Below, piece after piece: positions 8,244-16,273 of a stretch of 64,000 nt of DNA. Source of the DNA: Duganella sp. Root336D2 (GTDB lineage Bacteria > Pseudomonadota > Gammaproteobacteria > Burkholderiales > Burkholderiaceae_D); NCBI RefSeq assembly GCF_001425005.1, contig NZ_LMDB01000036.1, forward strand, positions 62,001-126,000. The letters are read 5' to 3'. How positions within the stretch are numbered: the stretch's first letter is position 1; each line of letters begins with the position of its first letter. Position numbers and translations under genes: made by a program. The notes below the pieces were generated by a model that had not been told where the DNA came from, searched no databases, and saw nothing but the letters and a program-made list of their open reading frames with translations.

Positions 8244-8890
8244 AGTACCTGCTCTTGCTGTTCATGCTGGCAACCTGTGTGGTGGCCGATGCGAAGGCCC
8301 AATGTCCTTCAAAGGAAACTGACCGCTGGACTGCCGACTGTTTCACTACCGAAGGTCAAACACGCCGTCTCAAACCGCAGTACCTGAAGCGGCTTAAACC
8401 AGACAAAAGAGGCATCGATTTACTTTGGAACGACGAGACCTTTTATTTTGATGCTGTCAATCGCAATGGCGTGGTCGTTATGCCAGGAGTTTACGTGACT
8501 GGCGATTTCGACTATCGCGAAGCCGAAAAAGGCGTCAGTCGTTTCAGCTCGAACGGCAAATGTGGCTACTTCAAAGTCACGTCGTTCAAGGTCGTCGTCC
8601 CGCCAATTTACGACGTTTGTTATGCCTTCCAGGAAGGCGTGGCCTACACCTGCCAGGACTGCATCGAGTATTGCAGCGAGGATGAGGATTGCCACCTCCC
8701 CATGATGGTGAGCGGCCGGGGATTTGAGTTGGACCTGAAGGGGCGCGTGCTGCGGCAGTACACGCTCCCCCCGCTGGAAGGCGCTTGTGGCAAGGTCGGC
8801 GTAGCCGAATCCGGCATGCGCTACGGTACCCGGCATTGGCTGCGTTGCAATGAGGACCCGAATGACCCGTTCAAGGTGCCCAAGTCTTGA
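8240..8890 (+). CDS. Exported WG-repeat protein B (paralogue of A)
   Basis: 216 aa with a clear signal peptide (YLLLLFMLATCVVADAKA). The mature part parallels protein A along its length: DRWTADCF vs TRWSQSCF, AVNRNGVVVMPGVYVTGDFDY vs the equivalent segment in A, KCGYFKVTSF, PPIYDVCYAFQEGVAYTC, CGKVGVAE. The cysteine pattern is shared. Translation starts within the PAAR stop (ATGA), implying coupling to PAAR. Duplication around a secreted tip protein suggests protection from, or escort of, type VI cargo. Function unproven. Confidence 0.75.
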   Translation: MKYLLLLFMLATCVVADAKAQCPSKETDRWTADCFTTEGQTRRLKPQYLKRLKPDKRGIDLLWNDETFYFDAVNRNGVVVMPGVYVTGDFDYREAEKGVSRFSSNGKCGYFKVTSFKVVVPPIYDVCYAFQEGVAYTCQDCIEYCSEDEDCHLPMMVSGRGFELDLKGRVLRQYTLPPLEGACGKVGVAESGMRYGTRHWLRCNEDPNDPFKVPKS

Positions 8891-8919
8891 CGATATGGTA
8901 AATTCGATCCATTAAGGCA

Positions 8920-9228
8920 ATGGCTATTATTGACATGGATAATGATTTTTCCCTCGTTCGCCGCTGCCTGATCCCGGCGGACGCCTTCATCCTGTGTGGA
9001 TGCCTGCGTGCGGCAGGCCTGAATGCCACCGTGATGGATGACCAGCACATGCAGGCCGCGCTCCTGCTGGCGCCTGCCATCGGCGGTGCGCGCGTCATGG
9101 TGCCGCAAGACGAGTTGGAGCAGGCGCTCGAAGTCGTCGCCGCTTTCGAGCGCGGCGACCTGGCGCTGGATGACGACGAAGACGTGGGCGAGGGGGCTCG
9201 CGTCTACGAGTTCACGCCTCGCAAGTAA
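8920..9228 (+). CDS. DUF2007 family protein
   Basis: 102-aa cytoplasmic protein resembling the DUF2007 group (putative prokaryotic signal-transducing proteins): a ferredoxin-like alpha/beta unit with ADAFILCGCLRAAGLNATVMDD and a GARVMVPQDELEQALEVV segment, then an acidic tail. The ATG follows AAGG closely; a later ATG five codons in (MDNDFS) is possible. Its 3' end overlaps the convergent methyltransferase gene by 17 bp. Function unknown in the family. Confidence 0.78.
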   Translation: MAIIDMDNDFSLVRRCLIPADAFILCGCLRAAGLNATVMDDQHMQAALLLAPAIGGARVMVPQDELEQALEVVAAFERGDLALDDDEDVGEGARVYEFTPRK

Positions 9229-10018
9229 AGACGATCGCCTGCATCTTGCCTTCGATGGCGCCGCTGCCGAATTTATCGGTCAAGGCTGCGATCACCACGT
9301 CGGTCGCTTCCTGAAGGCGCGCCGGATCGCGCGCTTCAATATCCGCCCTGAGCGGCGAACCCTGGCACAAGGCAGTAGCAGTGGATGCTGCGGATGCGGC
9401 ACGACTGGTTGCCGTCACCACTTCATGCTCGATGTTGCCGCTCCAGCCGGCGCGCTTCAGCTCTTCGAGAATCACGTCGACGTCATGCCAGCCATACGGT
9501 ACCCGCGCCAGGAAGCGTGGCGGGTCCTCGGGGAACACCTTGGCCAGCGCATGATTGATGGTGGCGGAAAAATCGTTGTGGCTGATGCCGTCCCACACGT
9601 TGAAGCAATACAGCCCACCCGGCTTCAGCACGCGGCGCGCCTCGCTGAAACCGCGCGCCTTATCGGGAAAGAACATCATGCCAAACTGGCAGGCCACGGC
9701 GTCGAAGCTGCCATCGGGGAAGGGCAGCGCTTGCCCGTCGGCCTCCTTCCATTCGACGCGCGGCGAAACGACTGCCTTGCGCGCCTGCTCCAGCATGGCG
9801 GGATTGAGGTCGCTGGCGACGATTTGCGCGGCGGGGATTTCCTGCAGCAGGAGCCGGGTGACGGCGCCGGTGCCGGCGGCTACTTCCAGGATGCGCGAAG
9901 GACGGCGCTGCGCGAGGCGGCGCGCCATGTCGATCGCGTAAGGGGTGAAGAGGAGCGGCACCATGGCGCGCTCGTAGGTTTCCGGAATTGAGCCAGTAAA
10001 GCTGCTGTCCTTGTCCAT
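9212..10018 (-). CDS. Class I SAM-dependent methyltransferase (UbiE/Methyltransf_11-like)
   Basis: 268-aa soluble methyltransferase. Motif I is ILEVAAGTGAVTR (residues 43-55), motif II carries the acidic ASDLNPAML, and DGSFDAVACQFGMMFFPD with VLKPGG marks the post-motif and motif III region. This pattern is that of small-molecule or quinone-type methyltransferases; the substrate cannot be told. Transcribed alone on the minus strand, it ends inside the 3' end of the DUF2007 gene and lies beside the RDD operon in the same direction. Confidence 0.85.
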   Translation of the reverse strand: MDKDSSFTGSIPETYERAMVPLLFTPYAIDMARRLAQRRPSRILEVAAGTGAVTRLLLQEIPAAQIVASDLNPAMLEQARKAVVSPRVEWKEADGQALPFPDGSFDAVACQFGMMFFPDKARGFSEARRVLKPGGLYCFNVWDGISHNDFSATINHALAKVFPEDPPRFLARVPYGWHDVDVILEELKRAGWSGNIEHEVVTATSRAASAASTATALCQGSPLRADIEARDPARLQEATDVVIAALTDKFGSGAIEGKMQAIVFTCEA

Positions 10019-10055
10019 GGTTGCCTCCCTTGTCCAAGTCCAGTATAGCGAGTGC

Positions 10056-10571
10056 TCAGGCGGCTTTGGCGGCTTTTTTCTCGGGTTTCGGCAATTGCAC
10101 CAGGCGGGTGCCGGCGATGCGGTCGTGCAGGAACTGGCGGTCCTTGTCGAGGAAGGCGGTCAGTGACCACAGAAGCACGCCAGCCAGCAGTGCATATATC
10201 GCCTGCCAGTGTTCCAGGTGCAAGGCGTTGCCGATGAGCACTGCGGGGATCACCCACGCCCAGCACAGAACGTAGCGCAGCGTGGCTATCTTCAGCGGTA
10301 CGTGGCTGTAACCCGGGAATTCCAGCTTGATGCGCCAGGTCTGCATGGCCAGGGTTTGCCCCTTGCGGCTCCATTGGTGGATGAAGTAGGCGCCCAGCGC
10401 CAGGAAGACAGTGGCCTGACGCGCATGCCAGGCAAACGGCGTAACAGCGGCTTTGGTGGCGAATTCAACGACCAGCAATGGCAGGAACAGCACGGCAATG
10501 CCGAGCAGGATCTCGTAAACCATTGCGATCAAGCGGCGCTTGACGGTCGGAACTACGTTATTTGCTTGCAT
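10056..10571 (-). CDS. RDD family membrane protein
   Basis: 171-aa inner-membrane protein. It opens with VKRRLIAMVYEILLGI, the basic RDD-type first segment (R-x-x-A-x-x-x-D position is degenerate), followed by about four hydrophobic helices, with RYVLCWAWVIP and LHDRIAGTRLVQLP near the end, the latter a conserved RDD tail. The start at MQANNVV overlaps the preceding DUF3106 stop by 14 bp; a start seven codons earlier is also open. Last gene of the sigma factor/DUF3619/DUF3106 unit. Suggested roles for the family are ion or compatible-solute transport, but nothing here specifies one. Confidence 0.8.
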   Translation of the reverse strand: MQANNVVPTVKRRLIAMVYEILLGIAVLFLPLLVVEFATKAAVTPFAWHARQATVFLALGAYFIHQWSRKGQTLAMQTWRIKLEFPGYSHVPLKIATLRYVLCWAWVIPAVLIGNALHLEHWQAIYALLAGVLLWSLTAFLDKDRQFLHDRIAGTRLVQLPKPEKKAAKAA

Positions 10572-11421
10572 TAGGAACCGCTGGTGGCGCACTCGGCGCG
10601 GCTGGGGTAACGGGGGGCGGCGCGGTCACATCCGCAGCCGGTGCAGTCGTGTTTGTGGCAGGTGCCGCAACTGGAGCGTTGAACGCAGCGGCGCCCGGCG
10701 CGGCGGCAGATGTCGTCGGAGCAACGCCGCCCGCGCCCAGTGCGCTGCCCGGGGGCACGATGGCAGGCGAGCCCTGCGGCAAACCGATCGGTGCAGGCGG
10801 TACCGTGCCTTTTGGAACCGTGCCCGGCGCCGGCACCAGGCCATGGCCTTGCGCCTTGACCGGAGCCGGAGTCTTCACGGTGGACTGCGCCAGGCTAGGA
10901 GTTTTTACGACCTGGTTATTGTTCTTGGCAGCGGCCGCATCGGCCAGGGCTTTCTTGGCTTCGTCCGGCAATTGCTGGTACTGCTCCCACTCGGCCGCCC
11001 GCTGGCCCGGTGGCGTGGCTTTCTTCTGGGCGCGCGCAAAGTTCTCGCGCACGGACTTGCGTTCGGCAGGCGACAGCGCCACCCATTCGCGCATGCGTTC
11101 CTGCACGCGCGCTTTTTCGTCCGGCTTCATCTTGGCCAGGCGATTGCCGATGGATATCCATTTCTGCTTGCGCACCGGACCCAGTTCTTCCCAGGTCGCC
11201 TCGAGCGGCGCCAGGGCTTGTTGCTGGGCAGGTTTCAGGTCGGACCAGTGGGGTTTTTCACCCACTGGCTTGGCAGGCGCTGCAGCGGTGGCGGCAGTCG
11301 AAGGCGCCGGCGCAGGGGGCGAAGCAGGGCGGCTCACCAGCCATACGACGGCAGCAATTCCCACGCCTGCTAACGCGATTACACCAGCGATCCATTTTGT
11401 CCTGCCACTTACACGCGCCAT
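10558..11421 (-). CDS. DUF3106 domain membrane-anchored protein
   Basis: 287 aa. One transmembrane helix near the N-terminus (WIAGVIALAGVGIAAVVWLVS) anchors a periplasmic part with an Ala/Pro linker. Residues 55-155 are the DUF3106 region, rich in WxxL and R/K-E helices (WEELGPVRKQKWISIGNRL, MKPDEKARVQERMREW, LSPAERKSVRENF). The final 130 residues are Pro/Ala/Val low complexity. The repeated 'LsP.ER..' helices recall Spy/CpxP-like stress sensors, but this is only a resemblance. Gene order sigma-DUF3619-DUF3106-RDD suggests a membrane arm controlled by the sigma factor. Confidence 0.82.
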   Translation of the reverse strand: MARVSGRTKWIAGVIALAGVGIAAVVWLVSRPASPPAPAPSTAATAAAPAKPVGEKPHWSDLKPAQQQALAPLEATWEELGPVRKQKWISIGNRLAKMKPDEKARVQERMREWVALSPAERKSVRENFARAQKKATPPGQRAAEWEQYQQLPDEAKKALADAAAAKNNNQVVKTPSLAQSTVKTPAPVKAQGHGLVPAPGTVPKGTVPPAPIGLPQGSPAIVPPGSALGAGGVAPTTSAAAPGAAAFNAPVAAPATNTTAPAADVTAPPPVTPAAPSAPPAVPNASK

Positions 11422-11424
11422 ACT

Positions 11425-11835
11425 TTATTGCTCGCGAGTCTCGAGATAGGCGCCAAAGCCCTGGTCAAGGTAAGCAGACAGCGGCAGCTCATCGGACAGC
11501 AAAGCTGCGTCCATCTCTGCCAGTTCCACGATCGATTGCTGTTGTTCGTACTGGTACACGCCCACCATGCCGCCCATCAGCAGCAGCAATGGCAGGGCCA
11601 CGCTGACGCGGTTGAACCAGGCAAACGGGTTGGTGAAGAAGCCGCTGGCGCCGCCGGCTACAGCCGGGGCGGTACGGCTTGCGCGCACGCGGGCCGGAGC
11701 GTCGGCCTTCTTGCGCTTCATTGCCGCCATGCGGGCCGCGGCCAGGCGATCCGTGGTCGAGGCTGGCAGATCGTCTAGCTTTTCATTGAGCGCGCGCCGC
11801 ACGCCGTATGCAAAGTTGGTGTCTTCGGTGTTCAT
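11425..11835 (-). CDS. DUF3619 family protein, possible anti-sigma partner
   Basis: 136 aa: a cytoplasmic N-terminal helix region (FAYGVRRALNEKLDDLPASTTDRLAAARMAAM), a single transmembrane helix around residues 78-97 (VALPLLLLMGGMVGVYQY) and a short periplasmic tail with ELPLSAYLDQGFGAYLE. It starts within the sigma factor stop codon (ATGA). A single-span protein coupled to a sigma factor gene is the usual layout of a regulator of that factor, so an anti-sigma role is a reasonable inference, although no zinc anti-sigma motif is present. Confidence 0.8.
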   Translation of the reverse strand: MNTEDTNFAYGVRRALNEKLDDLPASTTDRLAAARMAAMKRKKADAPARVRASRTAPAVAGGASGFFTNPFAWFNRVSVALPLLLLMGGMVGVYQYEQQQSIVELAEMDAALLSDELPLSAYLDQGFGAYLETREQ

Positions 11836-12401
11836 AACTTAATTCCCTTGGCTTTGAGCGATTCAGCGAGAGTGTGTGTTGCTCGCGAGCAATGCGTTTT
11901 TACGCTCCCTTCGGAACATCCCATCGCTTCGGCAGTTTCTGCTACGTCCATGTCCTGCCAGTAACGCATGAGGAACGCTTCTCGTTGACGCGTAGGCAGT
12001 TTTTGCACTTCTTCTTCAATTATCTGCAAGATTTGTGCCCGTTCTACCTGATCCGCACTCGACTCGGCCGCCTGGGTACCCTGTTCAGCCTCGTAGGATT
12101 CCAGTATATCAAAGTCCTCATGCTCTTCCTGGCCGGGGCCAAGGCCCGAGAAAAGACTTACCCAAGTATTACGGACTTTTTCGCGGCGGAAATAATCAAG
12201 TATCGTGGTTTGCAGGATGCGCTGGAACAGCGCCGGCAATTCGGCTGCCGGCTTGTCGCCGTATTTTTCGGCGAGCTTGATCATGGCATCCTGCACAATG
12301 TCCAGGGCCGACTCGTCCTTTCGGACGGCGTAAACCGCTTGCTTGAAGGCGCGGCGCTCGACACTTTCGAGGAAATCCGATAATTCTTTGTCTGTGGCCA
12401 T
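11832..12401 (-). CDS. ECF-type RNA polymerase sigma factor
   Basis: 189 aa with sigma region 2 (FKQAVYAVRKDESALDIVQDAMIKLAEKY, TTILDYFRREKVRNTW) and region 4 (LPTRQREAFLMRYWQDM, AETAEAMGCSEGSVKTHCSRA). The start MATDKELSDF was chosen because the upstream 52 codons of the open frame are unlike protein. Domain content places it with extracytoplasmic-function factors. Regulates an unknown regulon, probably with the membrane proteins encoded downstream in the same operon. This gene set commonly lies upstream of ilvI in Burkholderiales. Confidence 0.9.
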   Translation of the reverse strand: MATDKELSDFLESVERRAFKQAVYAVRKDESALDIVQDAMIKLAEKYGDKPAAELPALFQRILQTTILDYFRREKVRNTWVSLFSGLGPGQEEHEDFDILESYEAEQGTQAAESSADQVERAQILQIIEEEVQKLPTRQREAFLMRYWQDMDVAETAEAMGCSEGSVKTHCSRATHTLAESLKAKGIKL

Positions 12402-12817
12402 GCGTCGGGAAGAGGGCTGCGCTATATCGCTAGTCTGAACAATCCGGCATTTTAACAAAAAAAGCAGAATAAGCTTGACCAATATGGTGCAGCGCGGTAA
12501 CGTTAAGGACGCTTTGTACACAACAAGGCTCCCCGGTTCTTCGGCACAGGCACACAAAGCCGTTCTGGAAAACCAGCTTTCTATTGTCAGCAGTTTGCTC
12601 TAACCCGTGCCACAAGCGCGAGAGGTAGGCCAGAAACCGCTGCAAAACTCCGGCCAAACGAGTTGCGTTTAGCACCGGCTTGTACTCCAGCTACGCATGG
12701 GGGAAGGGTCAGTGTCACCGCAGAAAGAAGGGAAGCCGAGAGTCGTGCACGGTGACGCCCACTTCGCTAGGCAAGAGCATCCGATCAATCTCCTATGGAC
12801 CTTGAAAGGAATGTTTC
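12402..12817. other. 416-bp divergent leader between sigma factor and ilvI
   Basis: No credible gene. On the plus strand TTGACC (12475-12480) and TAACGT (12498-12503) with a 17-bp spacer form a weak sigma-70 candidate that would give ilvI a leader of about 300 nt. Within that leader GTCACCG (12714-12720) and CGGTGAC (12750-12756) form a perfect 7-bp inverted repeat 62 bp before the ilvI start. No leucine/valine-rich leader peptide followed by a terminator was seen, so classical attenuation is not supported. Confidence 0.35.
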
Positions 12818-14539
12818 ATGAATACCGAAGCTCCCATCACGGGCGCCGAAATCCTTGTCCGCTGCCTCGCTGAGGAAGGCGTAGAACATGTTTTCGGATA
12901 TCCCGGCGGCGCCGTCCTCTATATCTACGACGCCATCTTCAAGCAGGACAAATTCCAGCACATCCTCGTTCGCCATGAGCAGGCCGCTATCCATGCCGCC
13001 GATGCGTATTCGCGCAGCTCGAACAAAGTCGGCGTGGCACTGGTCACATCCGGACCTGGCGTCACCAATGCGGTGACCGGCCTGTCCACCGCATACATGG
13101 ATTCCGTTCCGATGGTGGTGATTTCCGGCCAGGTGCCGAGCCACGCCATTGGCCAGGATGCGTTCCAGGAATGCGACACCGTCGGCATTACTCGCCCGGT
13201 GGTCAAGCACAACTTCCTGGTGAAGGACGTGAAGGACCTGGCGGAAACCGTCAAGAAAGCCTTCTATATCGCCAAGACCGGCCGTCCAGGCCCGGTGCTG
13301 GTCGATATTCCAAAAGATATTTCGATGCACAAGCACGTGTACTCGTATCCGAAAGAGATCGAGATGCGTTCCTACCGCCCGGTAGACAAAGGCCACGCCG
13401 GCCAGATCCGCAAGGCGCTGCAGCTGCTGCTGTCGGCCGAGCGGCCAATGATCTACACCGGCGGCGGCGTGATCCTGGCGCATGCATCGAATGAGCTGAA
13501 CAAGCTGGTTGAGAAGCTCGGCTTCCCTGTCACCAATACCCTGATGGGCCTTGGCGGCTCGCGCGCATCCGACCCATGCTTCGTCGGCATGCCCGGCATG
13601 CACGGCACTTACGAAGCCAACCTCGCGATGCAGAATTGCGACGTGCTGATTGCGATCGGCGCCCGCTTTGACGACCGCGTGATCGGCAATCCGAAGCACT
13701 TCAGCCAGAACCCGCGCAAGATCATCCACATCGACATCGACCCATCCTCGATCTCGAAGCGCGTGAAAGTGGACATTCCTATCGTCGGCAACGTGAAGGA
13801 CGTGCTGGTCGAACTGCTGTCGCAGCTGGACGCGACCGAGCAGCGCCCCAACGCATCCGCGCTGAAAGACTGGTGGAAGCAGATCAACGAATGGCGCGGC
13901 CGCGATTGCCTGAAGTACGCCACTTCCGACCTGGTGATCAAGCCGCAGCAGGTGGTGGAGTCCTTGTACGACATCACCAAGGGCGACGCATTCATCACCT
14001 CCGACGTGGGCCAGCACCAGATGTGGGCTGCGCAGTACTACCGTTTCGACAAGCCGCGCCGCTGGATCAATTCCGGCGGCCTGGGCACCATGGGTGTCGG
14101 CCTGCCGTATGCCATGGGCGTGCAGATGGCCAATCCTGACGCCACCGTCGCCTGCATTACCGGCGAAGGCTCGATCCAGATGAACATCCAGGAGCTGGCG
14201 ACCTGCAAGCAGTACCGCCTGACGCCGAAGATCATCCTGTTGAACAACCGTTTCCTGGGCATGGTTCGCCAGTGGCAGCAGATCGACTACGGTTCGCGCT
14301 ATTCCGAGTCCTATATGGACTCGCTGCCGGACTTCGAAAAGCTGGCCGAGGCTTATGGCCACGTCGGCATGCGCATCGAAAAACCGGGCGACGTCGAAGG
14401 CGCTTTGAAGGAAGCGTTTGGCATGAAAGACCGCCTGGTTTTCATGAACTTCATTACCGACCAGAGTGAAAACGTGTGGCCGATGGTGAAAGCCGGCAAA
14501 GGCCTCTCCGAAATGCTGCTTGGCTCGGAGGACCTGTAA
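12818..14539 (+). CDS. ilvI: Acetolactate synthase, large catalytic subunit
   Basis: 573-aa TPP enzyme making acetolactate from two pyruvates (or acetohydroxybutyrate), the first common step of valine, leucine and isoleucine synthesis. Visible: the TPP glutamate region EEGVEHVFGYPGGAVLYIYD, the SGPGVTNAVTGL loop, and the C-terminal TPP-binding GEGSIQMNIQEL with NNRFLGMVRQWQ. A GAAAGGAA ribosome site precedes the ATG. ilvH follows after 2 nt and ilvC after that, so ilvIHC is one unit. Symbol ilvB is also used for this subunit in betaproteobacteria. Confidence 0.97.
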   Translation: MNTEAPITGAEILVRCLAEEGVEHVFGYPGGAVLYIYDAIFKQDKFQHILVRHEQAAIHAADAYSRSSNKVGVALVTSGPGVTNAVTGLSTAYMDSVPMVVISGQVPSHAIGQDAFQECDTVGITRPVVKHNFLVKDVKDLAETVKKAFYIAKTGRPGPVLVDIPKDISMHKHVYSYPKEIEMRSYRPVDKGHAGQIRKALQLLLSAERPMIYTGGGVILAHASNELNKLVEKLGFPVTNTLMGLGGSRASDPCFVGMPGMHGTYEANLAMQNCDVLIAIGARFDDRVIGNPKHFSQNPRKIIHIDIDPSSISKRVKVDIPIVGNVKDVLVELLSQLDATEQRPNASALKDWWKQINEWRGRDCLKYATSDLVIKPQQVVESLYDITKGDAFITSDVGQHQMWAAQYYRFDKPRRWINSGGLGTMGVGLPYAMGVQMANPDATVACITGEGSIQMNIQELATCKQYRLTPKIILLNNRFLGMVRQWQQIDYGSRYSESYMDSLPDFEKLAEAYGHVGMRIEKPGDVEGALKEAFGMKDRLVFMNFITDQSENVWPMVKAGKGLSEMLLGSEDL

Positions 14540-14541
14540 TC

Positions 14542-15033
14542 ATGCGCCATATTATTTCTGTACTGCTCGAAAACGAAGCGGGTGCGCTGTCCCGCGTGGT
14601 CGGCCTGTTCTCCGCCCGCGGCTACAACATTGAAACGCTGACCGTTGCGCCGACCGAAGATGCGACCCTGTCCCGTATGACCATCGTGACCACCGGTTCC
14701 GATGACATCATCGAACAGATCACCAAGCACCTGAACCGCCTGATCGAAGTGGTGAAGGTGGTGGACCTGACAGAAGGCCAGCACATCGAGCGCGAACTGA
14801 TGCTGATCAAGGTCCGTGCCGTCGGCAAGGAGCGCGAAGAGATGAAGCGCACCGCCGACATCTTCCGCGGCCGCATCATCGACGTGACCGAAAAGACCTA
14901 CACCATTGAGCTGACGGGCGCCAAGAGCAAGCTGGACGCCTTCATCGATGCGATTGACCGCACCTCGATTTTGGAGACCGTCCGCACAGGCGGCTCCGGC
15001 ATTGGCCGCGGCGAGCGCATCCTCAAAGTTTAA
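14542..15033 (+). CDS. ilvH: Acetolactate synthase, small regulatory subunit
   Basis: 163-aa regulatory subunit that activates the large subunit and confers valine feedback inhibition through an N-terminal ACT domain (ISVLLENEAGALSRVVGLFSARGYNIETL). The C-terminal domain contains the conserved RTADIFRGRIIDVT region. The chosen ATG is 2 nt after the ilvI stop; the open frame extends upstream into ilvI but those codons belong to the other frame. Standard length for IlvH/IlvN. Confidence 0.97.
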   Translation: MRHIISVLLENEAGALSRVVGLFSARGYNIETLTVAPTEDATLSRMTIVTTGSDDIIEQITKHLNRLIEVVKVVDLTEGQHIERELMLIKVRAVGKEREEMKRTADIFRGRIIDVTEKTYTIELTGAKSKLDAFIDAIDRTSILETVRTGGSGIGRGERILKV

Positions 15034-16095
<1,062 letters not shown>

Positions 16096-16116
16096 TTGTC
16101 CCTAGAAGCAGACTTC

Positions 16117-16142
16117 AACGGCCCCTCGGGGCCGTTTTTTTT
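16117..16142 (+). terminator. Rho-independent terminator of ilvIHC
   Basis: Perfect 9-bp stem AACGGCCCC / GGGGCCGTT with a 2-nt gap, running into eight T. It sits 21 nt after the ilvC stop. Confidence 0.92.
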
Positions 16143-16159
16143 ATACCTACGGTAGAGCT

Positions 16160-16198
16160 CGTGTCACACCTTGGGGTCAGGCCCCAGGGTGTGACACG
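16160..16198. repeat. Intergenic palindrome, GTGTCACAC family (copy 2)
   Basis: Arms CGTGTCACACC and GGTGTGACACG are exact complements, and the inner TTGGGG / CCCCAG extend the pairing with one mismatch around a 5-nt loop. Copies 2 and 3 lie in tandem with about 27 nt between them, between the ilvC terminator and the 3' end of the phosphatase gene. Confidence 0.85.
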
Positions 16199-16225
16199 AA
16201 CACGGCCGTTGCGGAGGGATGAGCC

Positions 16226-16263
16226 CGTGTCACACTTGGGGTGTGACCCCATGGTGTGACACG
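16226..16263. repeat. Intergenic palindrome, GTGTCACAC family (copy 3)
   Basis: Arms CGTGTCACAC and GTGTGACACG with an inner TGGGGT / ACCCCA stem around GTG. It ends 11 nt before the stop codon end of the minus-strand phosphatase gene. The flanks GAGC and GAGCT resemble those of copies 1 and 2. Confidence 0.85.
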
Positions 16264-16273
16264 AGCTGTGCCG

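Noticed and set aside
12402-12557. N-terminal extension of the sigma factor reading frame by 52 codons
   Set aside because: The added residues are unlike any sigma factor N-terminus and region 2 begins normally after MATDKELSDF.
12430-12675. Minus-strand frame of 81 codons upstream of the sigma factor gene
   Set aside because: No ribosome site or family; overlaps the putative ilv leader and sigma promoter region.
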